From: JACVRW01 sp963812415
Lineage (GTDB): Bacteria > Actinomycetota > Thermoleophilia > Solirubrobacterales > Thermoleophilaceae
Assembly (NCBI GenBank): GCA_963812415.1
Contig: CAWEVH010000029.1
Location: 1 to 64,000, forward strand
Length of the DNA stretch: 64,000 nt
Direction of reading: 5' to 3'
The notes beneath the pieces are model-generated. The model saw nothing but the letters and a program-made list of their open reading frames with translations, was not told the DNA's origin and did not search any database. Positions 35,280 through 43,711 of this stretch are shown piece after piece; position 1 is the first letter of the stretch, and every line of letters starts with the position of its first letter. The translations under genes and the position numbers were made by a program.

Positions 35280-36260
35280 ATGCCCTCAAACGGTTGGCTG
35301 CGCCTCGAGCTGCGGTACCTGGCGGCGCTCGAGGCGATCGCCCGGACGGGGTCGTTCGGCGACGCCGCCGACGAGCTCGGCTACACGCAGTCGGCCGTCA
35401 GCCAGCAGATCGCGGCACTCGAACGGCTGGTCGGGCAGGCGCTCATCGACCGGCCGGTCGGGCGAAGGCCGTTCGGCCTCACGCCCGAGGGCTCGGTCCT
35501 GCTCGACCACGCGAGGCGATCCTGGCTCGGGTGCGTATCGCCCGCACCGACCTCGATGCGCTGGGCCGCGGGGACGCCGGCACGCTGCGGGTCGGCACGC
35601 TCCAGAGCGTGGGCATCCGGGTGCTGCCGGCGGTGGCGAGCCAGCCTGGCGGAGTCACACCCCGATCTGCAGCTGGAGATCCACGAGGGCGGCTGCGACC
35701 TCGAGCTGATCGATCGCGTGGCACACGGCGAGCTCGACCTCACCTTCTGCGTGCTGCCGGCTCGGAACGGAACGCTCGCGACCGAGGAGCTCCTCGACGA
35801 TCCCTACCTGCTGCTCGTGCCGTCCGATTCGCCGCTACGCGAGGCGAGTGCGGTGCCGCTCGAGAGGCTCGGCTCGCTCCCGCTGATCGGCTATCGGGGC
35901 TGCCGCACCGAGGAGCGCGTCGTGTCGTACCTGCGCGGGCTCGGCATCGACCTCGACCGGGTGGCGTACGCGGACGACAACGCGATCATCCAGGCGATGG
36001 TGGCCGGGGGACGGGGCGCCGCGGTGCTCACGCATCTCTCGATCGACCACGGGGACGCCCGTACGGCGACGCTGCGGCTCGACGCCTGGGTGCCGCCGCG
36101 ACGGATCGCGGTCGGCTGGCGCCCCGAGCAGGCAACCTCACCGGCCATCCAGGCGTTCGTCTCGACCGCCCGCACGGTCACGCGGGCCCTGCACGCGCAG
36201 ATTCACGAGGCGAGTGCGTCCGGCAACGCCGGTCGCGAGCGGGCGTCGAGCCCGTCCTAA
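35280..36260 (+). CDS. LysR-family regulator with two compensating frameshifts
   Basis: The N-terminal helix-turn-helix (RYLAALEAIARTGSFGDAAD, TQSAVSQQIAALERL) and the C-terminal ligand domain (LAESHPDLQLEIHEGGCDLE, LPLIGYRGCRTEERVVSYL) are in one frame. Between about 35515 and 35645 the true sequence is in another frame (ARVRIARTDLDALGRGDAGT, VGTLQSVGIRVLPAVA), while the long open frame reads Arg/Trp/Cys noise there. Two indels restore the frame, so the printed protein is 326 residues but has a wrong 43-residue stretch. The target is unknown; it is divergent from the lipoprotein gene. Confidence 0.75.
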   Translation: MPSNGWLRLELRYLAALEAIARTGSFGDAADELGYTQSAVSQQIAALERLVGQALIDRPVGRRPFGLTPEGSVLLDHARRSWLGCVSPAPTSMRWAAGTPARCGSARSRAWASGCCRRWRASLAESHPDLQLEIHEGGCDLELIDRVAHGELDLTFCVLPARNGTLATEELLDDPYLLLVPSDSPLREASAVPLERLGSLPLIGYRGCRTEERVVSYLRGLGIDLDRVAYADDNAIIQAMVAGGRGAAVLTHLSIDHGDARTATLRLDAWVPPRRIAVGWRPEQATSPAIQAFVSTARTVTRALHAQIHEASASGNAGRERASSPS

Positions 36261-36433
36261 TTCCCCTGTCGCCTCTTGTTGGGTTATCTACGCGGCGGAT
36301 GCTTTCCCGGCGAGCCCGGGGCTGGGTGGGGTCAGCGTCCGGCCGCTCCGGTCGGAAAGGCGCAAGCGTCCTGAGTTTGATCGCTCCTGGCGTGCAAAGT
36401 CAGGACGCTAGGCCGGGAGGGCCGGTCGATGGC

Positions 36434-36814
36434 CTAGCGCGCCGGCGTCAGGTGGACCAGCGCGTCCGTGATCTCGATGACAACGGTGTTGCCCTCTTCG
36501 TCCAGGAACTCCCTCCTGGCAGCGCACGGCACGGTCTTGGTGCCCACTCCGGGATGGTCGAACACGACCTGGTTGGTCTGGACCCCGTTCACGAACGTCG
36601 TGGTCGTCCCTGCCAGGAGCACGGCGTTGCTGTTGCTCCCGAAGTCATGGCCGGCCGCGCCGGTCCCGACGACCTCGAAGGTGATCTCGCCTCCGCCCGT
36701 CGTGCACGTCACGGTGTAGGTCCCAGCGTTCGGATGCTTGACGGGGTCCGCGGCGGCGGAAGCAACCATGAGCCACAGCAGCACCAGCGCGAGCGGAAGG
36801 GCACGCCACATCAT
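36434..36814 (-). CDS. Small secreted protein, function unknown
   Basis: The 126-residue product starts MMWRALPLALVLLWLMVASA, a signal peptide, and the mature part contains YTVTCTTGGGEITFEVVGTG, FVNGVQTNQVVFDHPG and TVPCAARREFLDEEGNTVVI. Two cysteines probably pair. A beta-rich fold is likely. AAGGAG lies before the start. It follows the LysR gene convergently. Confidence 0.7.
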   Translation of the reverse strand: MMWRALPLALVLLWLMVASAAADPVKHPNAGTYTVTCTTGGGEITFEVVGTGAAGHDFGSNSNAVLLAGTTTTFVNGVQTNQVVFDHPGVGTKTVPCAARREFLDEEGNTVVIEITDALVHLTPAR

Positions 36815-36928
36815 CGGACTCTCCTTGGCTAGACGGTCCGTTCTCCGGCAAAGGGCACGCTCTCATGACCTCCGTTGAAGGTCAAGGATGAGAAACGGGT
36901 GACGTCCGTGAACGTCTTGTGGGACGTG

Positions 36929-38428
36929 TCAGGCGAGCGCCGCTTCGGCCTTCGCCCTCTCCCCCGCCTCCGCATCCGGCGGCTCCTGACCCGGCGGCAT
37001 GACCGGACGCAGGTATAGGGCTGCGAGAGCCCCCACGGCGGCGAACACGGCGGCCACGATGAAGCCCGCGTGATAGCCGCCCGTGAGCGCCTCCGCCACG
37101 CTGTCACCCGCGTCGCGCAGGCTGTCGCTGCGCGAATCCGAGACGCTCACCAGCACCGCCAGGCCGAGTGCGCCTCCCATCATGAACGCGGTATTCACGA
37201 TGCCGGAGGCGAGCCCCGCCTCGCTCGGCCCGACGTCGCCCATCGCGGCGAGCAGCAACGGGTTGAAGGTGATGCCGCCGCCGATCCCCATCACGATCAT
37301 GCCCGGAAGCACGTCGACGAAGAAGTTCCCGTCGGCGGGCGTGCGCGCGAACAGCAGCAGGCCGACGGCGAAGCAACTGAGGCCGAAGACGATCGGCGGC
37401 TTGACGCCGAAGCGCATCACGAGCCGGTCGGACAGCGCGATCGAGCCGGCGCCCATGATCAGCGTCGACGGTAGGTAGGCCAAGCCCACCTCGAGTGGGC
37501 TGTAGCCGAGCACCAGCTGGAGGTAGAGCGCCGAGAGGAAGAACCACCCGAACATCGATCCCGCCATCAACACGGCCACGCCGTTCGCCACCGAGATGTT
37601 CCGCAGGCGGAACAGCCCCAGCGGCATCAATGGCGCGCGCACCCGGGACTCGACCACGAGGAAGGCCACGAGCAGCGCGGCGGAAGTGGCGAGCAGGGCG
37701 AGCGTCTCGCCCGAGGTCCAGCCGTTGTCGTTGCCGTTCACGACCGCATACGTGCCGATCATCACCGCCGCGGTAACCGTCACGGCGCCGGCCACGTCGA
37801 GGCGGCGGTCACCGCCGTCGCCCTTGTCGTCGGGCAGCAACGACAGGCTGAGGGCGAACACCGTGGCTCCGATCGGCAGGTTCACCAGGAAGATCCAGTT
37901 CCACGCGAACAGATCGGTGAGCACACCACCGAGCAGCACCCCTGCCGTAGCTCCCCCGGACAGCACGAAGCCGAAGATCCCCATCGCCTTGGCCCGCTCG
38001 GCCGGCTCGGTGAAGATCGTCATCACCAGCGACAGGGCGACCACCGAGACGATCGCGCCGCCGAAGCCCTGAAGCGCCCGAGCCGCGACCAGGAATTCCT
38101 GCGACGGGGCCAGCCCGCAGGCGAGCGACATGACCGTGAAGAGCGCGAGGCCCATCAGCAACAGGCGCCGGCGCCCGTACAGGTCACTGAGCCGGCCGGC
38201 CAGCAGCAGGAAGCCGCCGAAGGTGAGCAGGTAGGCGTTCACAACCCAGGCGAGCGACGCCTCGGAGAAGCCCAGGTCCGACTGGATCGACGGCAGGGCG
38301 ACGTTCACGATCGTCGAGTCGAGAACGATCAGCACGTCTCCGAGACAGAGCACGTAGAGCGCGAGCCAGCGCCTGCGGCCCTCGAGGGCCGCCGGTGTGG
38401 GCCGGTCTGCCGTCTGCGTCGTCGTCAC
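36929..38428 (-). CDS. MFS transporter, DHA2 (EmrB/QacA) family
   Basis: The 499-residue protein starts at GTG 38428 and has about 14 hydrophobic spans. Motif D1 (LIVLDSTIVNVALPSIQSDL), motif A (GRLSDLYGRRRLLLMG) and motif C region (GFVLSGGATAGVLLGGVLTD) identify a drug/H+ antiporter of the DHA2 group. Substrates are usually lipophilic or cationic drugs. No MarR or TetR regulator is adjacent. Confidence 0.9.
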   Translation of the reverse strand: MTTTQTADRPTPAALEGRRRWLALYVLCLGDVLIVLDSTIVNVALPSIQSDLGFSEASLAWVVNAYLLTFGGFLLLAGRLSDLYGRRRLLLMGLALFTVMSLACGLAPSQEFLVAARALQGFGGAIVSVVALSLVMTIFTEPAERAKAMGIFGFVLSGGATAGVLLGGVLTDLFAWNWIFLVNLPIGATVFALSLSLLPDDKGDGGDRRLDVAGAVTVTAAVMIGTYAVVNGNDNGWTSGETLALLATSAALLVAFLVVESRVRAPLMPLGLFRLRNISVANGVAVLMAGSMFGWFFLSALYLQLVLGYSPLEVGLAYLPSTLIMGAGSIALSDRLVMRFGVKPPIVFGLSCFAVGLLLFARTPADGNFFVDVLPGMIVMGIGGGITFNPLLLAAMGDVGPSEAGLASGIVNTAFMMGGALGLAVLVSVSDSRSDSLRDAGDSVAEALTGGYHAGFIVAAVFAAVGALAALYLRPVMPPGQEPPDAEAGERAKAEAALA

Positions 38429-38602
38429 AACCTCACCTTTCGATTCGAGAAGAGCCAGCCGAACAGGGTACGCGTTCAAGCGGGCTTCAAGTCAAATGGG
38501 ATATCGGCGGCCAGCCACTCGACGGCCGTCCCGCAATCTCACGCCAGCGGCGCGCGGCTCGTTTCCTCGATGAGTGTCAATCACGAGAAGCGAGGTACAC
38601 GC

Positions 38603-39049
38603 ATGTCCGCTGAAGACAACAAGGCAGTCGTCGGGCGCTGGTTCACCGAGTTCTGGGGCGACGACTACAACCCCGAGGTGATCGACGAGCTGGCCGCCCC
38701 CGACATCCGCTTCGAGTACTCGATGCACGCCCCCTGCCGCGGCAGGGACGAGGTGCGCGAGTTCGCCGCCAAGTTCCGCGCGGCGTTCCCGGATCTGGGG
38801 TTCGAGGGCACCGCCGACCTGATCGCCGAGGGCGACTACGTCGTCGGTCAGTGGAAGGGCGGCGGCACGCACACCGGCGACGCCTTCGACGACATCCCGC
38901 TCGGATCCCTGCCGGCGGCCACGGGCAAGCGGATGGAGTTCACCGGCACCACCGTGCTCAAGGTCGAGGACGGCCTCATCACCGAGGAGATCGGTCTCGA
39001 CGACGGGGTGACCGCGCTCGAGCAGCTGGGCCTGATCCCCAAGGCGTAG
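38603..39049 (+). CDS. SnoaL-type ester cyclase-like protein
   Basis: The 148-residue protein begins MSAEDNKAVVGRWFTEFWGD. It has the polyketide-cyclase/NTF2 pattern: ELAAPDIRFEYSMHAPCRGR, EVREFAAKFRAAFPDLGFEG, DLIAEGDYVVGQWKGGGTHT and GDAFDDIPLGSLPAATGKRM with GTTVLKVEDGLITEE. Many homologues are of unknown function. It is divergent from the DHA2 transporter and could be induced with it. Confidence 0.8.
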   Translation: MSAEDNKAVVGRWFTEFWGDDYNPEVIDELAAPDIRFEYSMHAPCRGRDEVREFAAKFRAAFPDLGFEGTADLIAEGDYVVGQWKGGGTHTGDAFDDIPLGSLPAATGKRMEFTGTTVLKVEDGLITEEIGLDDGVTALEQLGLIPKA

Positions 39050-39262
39050 GCCGGCGCACGCCGATCGTCATTCCCGAGCTCGCGCGTAGGGCGATCCACA
39101 CCGAGCAAGATCCAGCATGGCGGTCCTCGGAAGAGTCCGCCGAGAGCTGGTCAGATCGGTGCTCGTGCTCGGCCGCGACTCCCGCGCCACTTCCGCATCG
39201 AGGGCGACCTCGTGAAACCGGGGGCTCTCCCTTCACCCGCACCCGGACGTCGCGCTGGGCGC
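39050..39262. other. Intergenic, nothing recognised
   Basis: This stretch separates the SnoaL-type gene from a convergent small gene. No signature is seen. Confidence 0.35.
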
Positions 39263-39535
39263 CTACGCGCCGGTACCTGACAGCGTTGCCGCAGCGATGA
39301 CCGCCGCTGAGATCACCGCGAGGGTCAACCGTTTCAGACGCTTCGGTGTGAGCCAAGCGAAGTCCTTGGCTGCGAGCCATGCTCGGATGCCGGTCGCGCC
39401 ACCGACGGCCACCGCGGCCGTTGCCATGCACTGCGCACACACAACTGTGAGTATTGCACCGTGCAGGAGCGGATCCGCGAGGAACGCTGCACGGGCGTTT
39501 AGGCCAGGATCGGGCCAATGCGTACAGCGAGACAA
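39263..39535 (-). CDS. Small two-span membrane protein
   Basis: The 90-residue frame has a hydrophobic segment with CxxC (GAILTVVCAQCMATAAVAVG), a basic loop (WLAAKDFAWLTPKRLKRLTL) and a second span (LAVISAAVIAAATLSGTG). This is far more protein-like than other frames here. The start is uncertain, with ATG 39535 as the upstream limit. No function is known. Confidence 0.5.
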   Translation of the reverse strand: MSRCTHWPDPGLNARAAFLADPLLHGAILTVVCAQCMATAAVAVGGATGIRAWLAAKDFAWLTPKRLKRLTLAVISAAVIAAATLSGTGA

Positions 39536-39591
39536 GGGTGCAGGAGCGGCCGCGCCCGCGCGCCCGATCCCAAGCCGGCTGACCGATCACC

Positions 39592-39690
39592 CTACGGCTC
39601 GGGCGTCACCCGCAGCACGTTCAGCGTGCCGGAGATCTCGTTGCTGATCAGCACGAGTGCGTCGCCGGACGGGCTGTCAAGGCTGGGCGC
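39592..39690 (-). pseudogene. Choice-of-anchor/phytase-like protein C-terminal fragment
   Basis: LDSPSGDALVLISNEISGTL, then NVLRVTPEP and TAG resembles the last strand pair of secreted choice-of-anchor I or esterase-like-phytase proteins (DSPTGxxLLLVSNEVSGTxxVxxV). Nothing further upstream matches. Confidence 0.5.
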
Positions 39691-39903
39691 TGCGCGCCTC
39701 CCGTCCCCCGGGCCGACGTGCTCCTGTACCGGCACAGAGACCAAACGGCGGATCAGTCAGGGTCAAGCACTTTCAGTCTGGATGTCCGACGAACCTCCAG
39801 ACGATCAACGGCCAGAGGAATTGGGCCCTCATTGGGCCCCCGGCTAACGAGGGAGGATCGAGTCACTCTGCCCGACGGACCGCAATTGCAGGACTTTCGT
39901 GAG

Positions 39904-39976
39904 GGTGAGCGACGGGACTCGAACCCGCGACCGCCTGGACCACAACCAGGGGCTCTGCCCCAACCCGACTGGGTCA
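39904..39976 (-). pseudogene. Decayed tRNA-His copy
   Basis: Positions 39904-39950 are identical to the 3' 47 nt of tRNA-His (25623-25669), including the anticodon loop and T arm. The 5' part is degraded: only GCAGAGC and a CACGG flank still resemble the functional gene, and no cloverleaf with acceptor pairing can form. It is 14.28 kb to the right of the intact gene in the same orientation. Confidence 0.8.
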
Positions 39977-40035
39977 CGGTTGCGTCATGACGGCCCCGCC
40001 AGCGGGTCCCGGGTCTCGTGCGGCCCGGACGGTCG

Positions 40036-41220
40036 TCACGGATGATCGCGGCTTCTGCTCGGCTTAGGTCCCTGTTCGCTCGGCGCGAGCCTGTGCTCAG
40101 CGGCACTCAGGACGACGGCGGCGAAGCGCTCGCTGAAGCCGGCGAGGAAAGCGAAGAAGCCGTAGTAGTACGGTTTCTGCTCATCGTCGACCTGGATGTC
40201 GAGCAGGCCGCTGGCGAGGAGGAAGAACAGCGCCACACCGATGGCGCCTCCCAGGAAGGGCCGGTAGGCGCCCAGCCTCCGCAGAAGCGGGCGCCCCAGC
40301 TCGAAGTCGATGTTGAACCGGCCGTGCTCGACCTTGCTCATCCGCGACAAGGCACTCACCAGGGCGCCGATCGCTCCAGCGCCGAAGCAGATCAGGATGG
40401 TCAGACGGTCGTCTCCGACGCCCGCCGCCCACAACAGGAAACCGACCACCAGGCCGAAAAGCGCGGCGAGCCAGACCCCGATGAGCATCCCGGAGGCGTA
40501 GACGATCCGCCCGGCCTTGCTGGCGGCGCGGTGATAGTACGCCTCGCACTCGGCAAGCTTGTGTTTCTGGCCGCCGACGAGCTCCGCCTCGGCCTTCTCG
40601 TCGGGGGTGCCCTCGCGCTCGAGGAAGCCGAGCAGGTGCATCTCGATTCCGAGGATCCAGCGAAGCGCGATCTGCTCGGTTGTCCCGCGCAGGACCTGCG
40701 AGACCCTCATGGCGAGGAGCTCACACTCGTGCAGCAGGTCGGCGATGCGTGGGGCGCCGCGGGTGGCCCAGTCGGTTACGCGGTGCAGCCGGACGACATC
40801 GTCTTCGTCTCGCAGCCCAAGGCCGTTCAGGCGCACCGGCTTGCCGGGCTGCACGGTCATCGCCACGGCCGAGGCATCGCGGGTGGACCAGTAGACCTGC
40901 TCCACCCGACCCTCTTTGCGCTGGAACTCCGTCAGCTTCTGCCGGTACGCCTGCTCCAGCGCCGGATCCGCGCAGCCATCTGAGTGAAGCTTCCGCTCCC
41001 ACTGGTAGTGCGCCCAGACGAGCTGGGGGAAGAGCGCTGCGCCCGTCTCATCGATCGCCTCCTCGGAGCCGCCCAACGATGTCTCGCGCCGAGGCAGTTC
41101 CTGAGCGACGGCCTGGGGGACGGTCTCGCCCGGTGAGGGCTCGCGATACCCGATCACACCCACGCCGATCAGCCTACGTGACGTGACACTTGCGACAAGG
41201 CCGGGGGCGCGTTCTTGCAT
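40036..41220 (-). CDS. Membrane protein with large cytosolic N-terminal region and four C-terminal spans
   Basis: The 394-residue product has a soluble half with Gln/Glu-rich helices (LEQAYRQKLTEFQRKEGRVE, RDEDDVVRLHRVTDWATRGA). It then has four spans near residues 245-265, 275-292, 325-345 and 355-385. The last contains YYYGFFAFLAGFSERFAAVV; an AGFSERF ending occurs in several uncharacterised membrane proteins, some near bacterial conflict genes. No enzyme motif is seen. The start at 41220 is the upstream limit; the true start may be slightly internal. It lies between the decayed tRNA-His and tRNA-Arg. Confidence 0.7.
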   Translation of the reverse strand: MQERAPGLVASVTSRRLIGVGVIGYREPSPGETVPQAVAQELPRRETSLGGSEEAIDETGAALFPQLVWAHYQWERKLHSDGCADPALEQAYRQKLTEFQRKEGRVEQVYWSTRDASAVAMTVQPGKPVRLNGLGLRDEDDVVRLHRVTDWATRGAPRIADLLHECELLAMRVSQVLRGTTEQIALRWILGIEMHLLGFLEREGTPDEKAEAELVGGQKHKLAECEAYYHRAASKAGRIVYASGMLIGVWLAALFGLVVGFLLWAAGVGDDRLTILICFGAGAIGALVSALSRMSKVEHGRFNIDFELGRPLLRRLGAYRPFLGGAIGVALFFLLASGLLDIQVDDEQKPYYYGFFAFLAGFSERFAAVVLSAAEHRLAPSEQGPKPSRSRDHP

Positions 41221-41687
41221 CGAATCCCGGCGGCTAACCCGTGCCCAACCGTACCCACCGACAGTTCTCGATGGTGTCTCGAATAATCAGCAGACACGGC
41301 GTGGATGCTGCTGAGGGAGCGACACCCAGGTACCCCTACGGGGATGGATCGGTGCCCGCCCGCCGCGATAACGCATTCGGCTTGCCGTGTTGAGAAGCCG
41401 ACGCTGAGCTCGGTCAGTTCGTGCTTCCTACCCAGCACGCAAGGTCCACCGCGGATCCGCCAGCGCGAATACGCGCGAAATTCTCCGGCAAGGATTTCTG
41501 CATGTAGTGCCTCCGCATGACACGTCGGGTCACAGCACACAGCTCGGTCAGTCCTCGCGCCGGGACCGTGCAACCCCCAATCGATCTCCTGCGTCAAGAG
41601 CGCTCGGCTCTTACACCACGTCCTGGGACTTGACTCTGGTTTCGGCCATTTCGCAGCAGGTTTCCGTCTCCCGCACCTGCTCGCCTA
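41221..41687. other. Intergenic between a membrane-protein gene and tRNA-Arg
   Basis: These 467 bp are noticeably less GC-rich than their flanks. A minus-strand open frame of 142 residues (41169-41597) has several cysteines but no family signature and would overlap the neighbouring gene. I call no gene here. Confidence 0.4.
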
Positions 41688-41761
41688 TGCCCCGGGCAGG
41701 ACTCGAACCTGCGACCCGCGGCTTAGAAGGCCGCCGCTCTATCCAGCTGAGCTACCGGGGC
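41688..41761 (-). tRNA. tRNA-Arg (TCT anticodon)
   Basis: On the minus strand the acceptor GCCCCGG pairs with CCGGGGC. The anticodon arm GCGGC-CTTCTAA-GCCGC gives anticodon TCT (reads AGA), and the T arm has GCAGGTTCGAGTCCTGC. The D arm TAGCTCAGCTGGATAGAG is standard; the discriminator is A and CCA is not encoded. Confidence 0.95.
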
Positions 41762-41805
41762 GAGTCCGGCCAAAGCCTAGGCCCGGCCGCGGCCCTTGAC
41801 GAGCC

Positions 41806-42264
41806 TCAGCGGCCGCCGCCTCCGCCGATCGACGAGCCCGAGAGGAAGAAGAACCAGAGCTCGAAGGCCGCAGCGGCGAGCAGCACCGTCGCCACCACCA
41901 CCTTCTCGGCGCCCGAGATGCGCGCGGCGGCCGCCTGACGGTCCGGGCGCTCGCCGCGCATGCTTCGCAGCCAGGGGGCGTGGGTGCGGACCGTCGGCGC
42001 GGTGCCGGTGGCTTCCTGGTAGGCGTGCATCGTCAGCTTGAGCAGCTGGTAGAGGCCCATCGAGAAGACGATCAGCGCGATGATCACGACGACGAAGGCG
42101 CCCATCGAGGGTTGGCTCTCCTCGCCCTGCACGCGCGAGCCGATCCAGAGCGCCAGGAGCGGGCTGCCGGTCCAGACGTTCAGCGCCAGGAACGCCATCG
42201 CCGCGGCGAGCAGGACCGCCTTGAGCTTGCCCCCCGACCTGGAGGCGGGCGTGGAGCCCTCCAT
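41806..42264 (-). CDS. Membrane protein, function unknown
   Basis: The 152-residue product has spans at about 16-32 (VLLAAAMAFLALNV), 52-72 (MGAFVVVIIALIVFSMGLYQ) and 120-140 (VVVATVLLAAAAFELWFFFL), and ends in a short Gly-rich tail. It starts 3 nt after the HhH-GPD gene and is co-transcribed with it. No known domain. Confidence 0.7.
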   Translation of the reverse strand: MEGSTPASRSGGKLKAVLLAAAMAFLALNVWTGSPLLALWIGSRVQGEESQPSMGAFVVVIIALIVFSMGLYQLLKLTMHAYQEATGTAPTVRTHAPWLRSMRGERPDRQAAAARISGAEKVVVATVLLAAAAFELWFFFLSGSSIGGGGGR

Positions 42265-42267
42265 CGC

Positions 42268-42828
42268 TCAGGCCGGAGGCGCCACGGGCCGGCCGCGCGA
42301 CCACTCGGCCTTGTGCTCGCGCTTGGCGGCCTGGTAGTCCGCGAGCGCCTGAGGCGAGTCGACGTCGCCGAGCGTCGGATGCCACGGGACCAGCTCGCGC
42401 GCGACCTCGATGCCGAAGCGCTTGGCGAGCACGGCCCCCAGCGCCTTGATCTTCATCTCGCCGAAGCCGGGCAGCGCCGCGATGTTGGCGCGGAGCTCGT
42501 CGGCGTCGGCGGCATCCGTCCAGACCCGGGCGGCGTCACCGTCGTAGCGGTCGCGCAGGTAGACGGCCAGCTCGTGCACGCGGCCGGCCATCGACTTCGG
42601 ATACCGATGGATCACGGGTCGCGTACGGAACACCGGCTCGAGGTCGGCCGACGCGAGCGTGTCGGCGTCGATCGAGCCCAGCCGCTCCTTGAGCATGAGC
42701 GGCCCTGCGAACGCCTGCTGCACCGTGATCTGCTGGTCGAGCGCGAAGCCCACCAGCAGCGCCATCGGATCGGACGCGATCAGGGCGTTCGCCTCGTCCG
42801 AATCGGTGAAGTAGAGGCGGTCGGGCAT
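42268..42828 (-). CDS. HhH-GPD-type base-excision-repair-like protein
   Basis: The 186-residue protein begins MPDRLYFTDSDEANALIASD and contains a DNA-glycosylase-like all-helical core: LVGFALDQQITVQQAFAGPL, then ALPGFGEMKIKALGAVLAKR, a helix-hairpin-helix with LPGFG. The HhH-GPD uncharacterised family (TIGR03252 type) matches this start and length. No Fe-S cysteines are present. The active-site Asp of classical glycosylases is not obvious, so the base specificity is unknown. Confidence 0.8.
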   Translation of the reverse strand: MPDRLYFTDSDEANALIASDPMALLVGFALDQQITVQQAFAGPLMLKERLGSIDADTLASADLEPVFRTRPVIHRYPKSMAGRVHELAVYLRDRYDGDAARVWTDAADADELRANIAALPGFGEMKIKALGAVLAKRFGIEVARELVPWHPTLGDVDSPQALADYQAAKREHKAEWSRGRPVAPPA

Positions 42829-42851
42829 GCCCCGATCGTACCGGCAGGAGA

Positions 42852-42925
42852 TCGGGGTGCCCGGATTTGAACCGGGAACCTCCGCCACCCAAAGGCGGCG
42901 CGCTACCAGGTTGCGCCACACCCCG
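42852..42925 (-). tRNA. tRNA-Pro (TGG anticodon)
   Basis: On the minus strand the acceptor CGGGGTG pairs with CACCCCG. The anticodon arm CCGCC-TTTGGGT-GGCGG gives TGG, and the T arm is CCCGGTTCAAATCCGGG. The D arm GTGGCGCAACCTGGTAGCGC is typical of bacterial tRNA-Pro; discriminator A, CCA not encoded. Confidence 0.95.
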
Positions 42926-42928
42926 ACT

Positions 42929-43711
42929 CGGGCGAGTGTAAGCCGAGCGTCCCGGCGCGACGGAGCTCAAGCCGGCCAGGCCGTACGCGAACACCACCGA
43001 CGCCGCCGCCAGCAGCGCCACCCCGGTCACCGGCACCGCGCGGGCGCCCGCCGGGCGGGTCTTCTCGTGGACCATCAGCGCGGTGAGCAGCGCCATCCAG
43101 ATCAGGCTCGCCACGCCGGCCGCGAACATCACCAGCATCAGCGCCCAGCAGCAGCCGACGCAGAACGCTCCGTGGCGGGCGCCGAGGCGAAATCCGCCGC
43201 CCACGCCGCGCTCGTAGTAGCGGCGCAGGAACTGCCCGGGGTGGCGGCACTTGTCGAGGCAGGCGTCCTTCAGCGGCGTGAACTGGAACGCTCCCGCGAG
43301 CGCGAGCACGCCGGCCCCGATGGCCCAGTCGCGCTCGTGCAGCCAGGGGCTCGACTCGACCACGGCGTGGAGTCCGGCGTCGAAGGCGAACGCCAGGGCG
43401 CCGAAGGCGCTCCAGACCGCGGCGTAGCCGCCGATGAAGGCGGCCATCGCCCAGCCGTGCGCGGGAGCGCGAGCCGACGCGACCGAGTACATCCGCACCA
43501 TCGGCAGGCTCGAGGGCAGCATCATCGCGGCGATCATCACCTGCCAGGCGAGCAGGAAGAGCAGGCCGGCCAGCAGCGGCGACGGCCCATCCACGATCAG
43601 CGCGTCGTGGTGGACGAGCGCCGCCGCCCCCGCCACCTGGGCCGCGATCGCGATGGCCCAGGCGGCGGCGATGCCGGCCAGTATCGGCGCGGATGGAGCG
43701 CTGTGCGTCAC
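42929..43711 (-). CDS. DUF2182-family polytopic membrane protein (3' end uncertain)
   Basis: GTG 43711 overlaps the DUF1326 stop by GTGA. About 260 residues show DUF2182 features: LAWQVMIAAMMLPSSLPMVR, FQFTPLKDACLDKCRHPGQF (Cys-x3-Cys near Pro/Lys), ARHGAFCVGCCWALMLVMFA and LTALMVHEKTRPAG. Seven or so spans are likely. The family is called a predicted metal-binding membrane protein and travels with DUF1326. The frame has no stop before the tRNA-Pro gene and stays open to 42536, so a frameshift near 42950-42980 probably hides the true end. Confidence 0.8.

Noticed and set aside
39904..39976. A second functional tRNA-His gene
   Set aside because: The 3' 47 nt are perfect but the 5' half cannot form an acceptor or D arm, so it is listed as a decayed copy.
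41169..41597. 142-residue frame between membrane-protein gene and tRNA-Arg
   Set aside because: It lacks a ribosome binding site and family similarity and overlaps the neighbouring gene's start.
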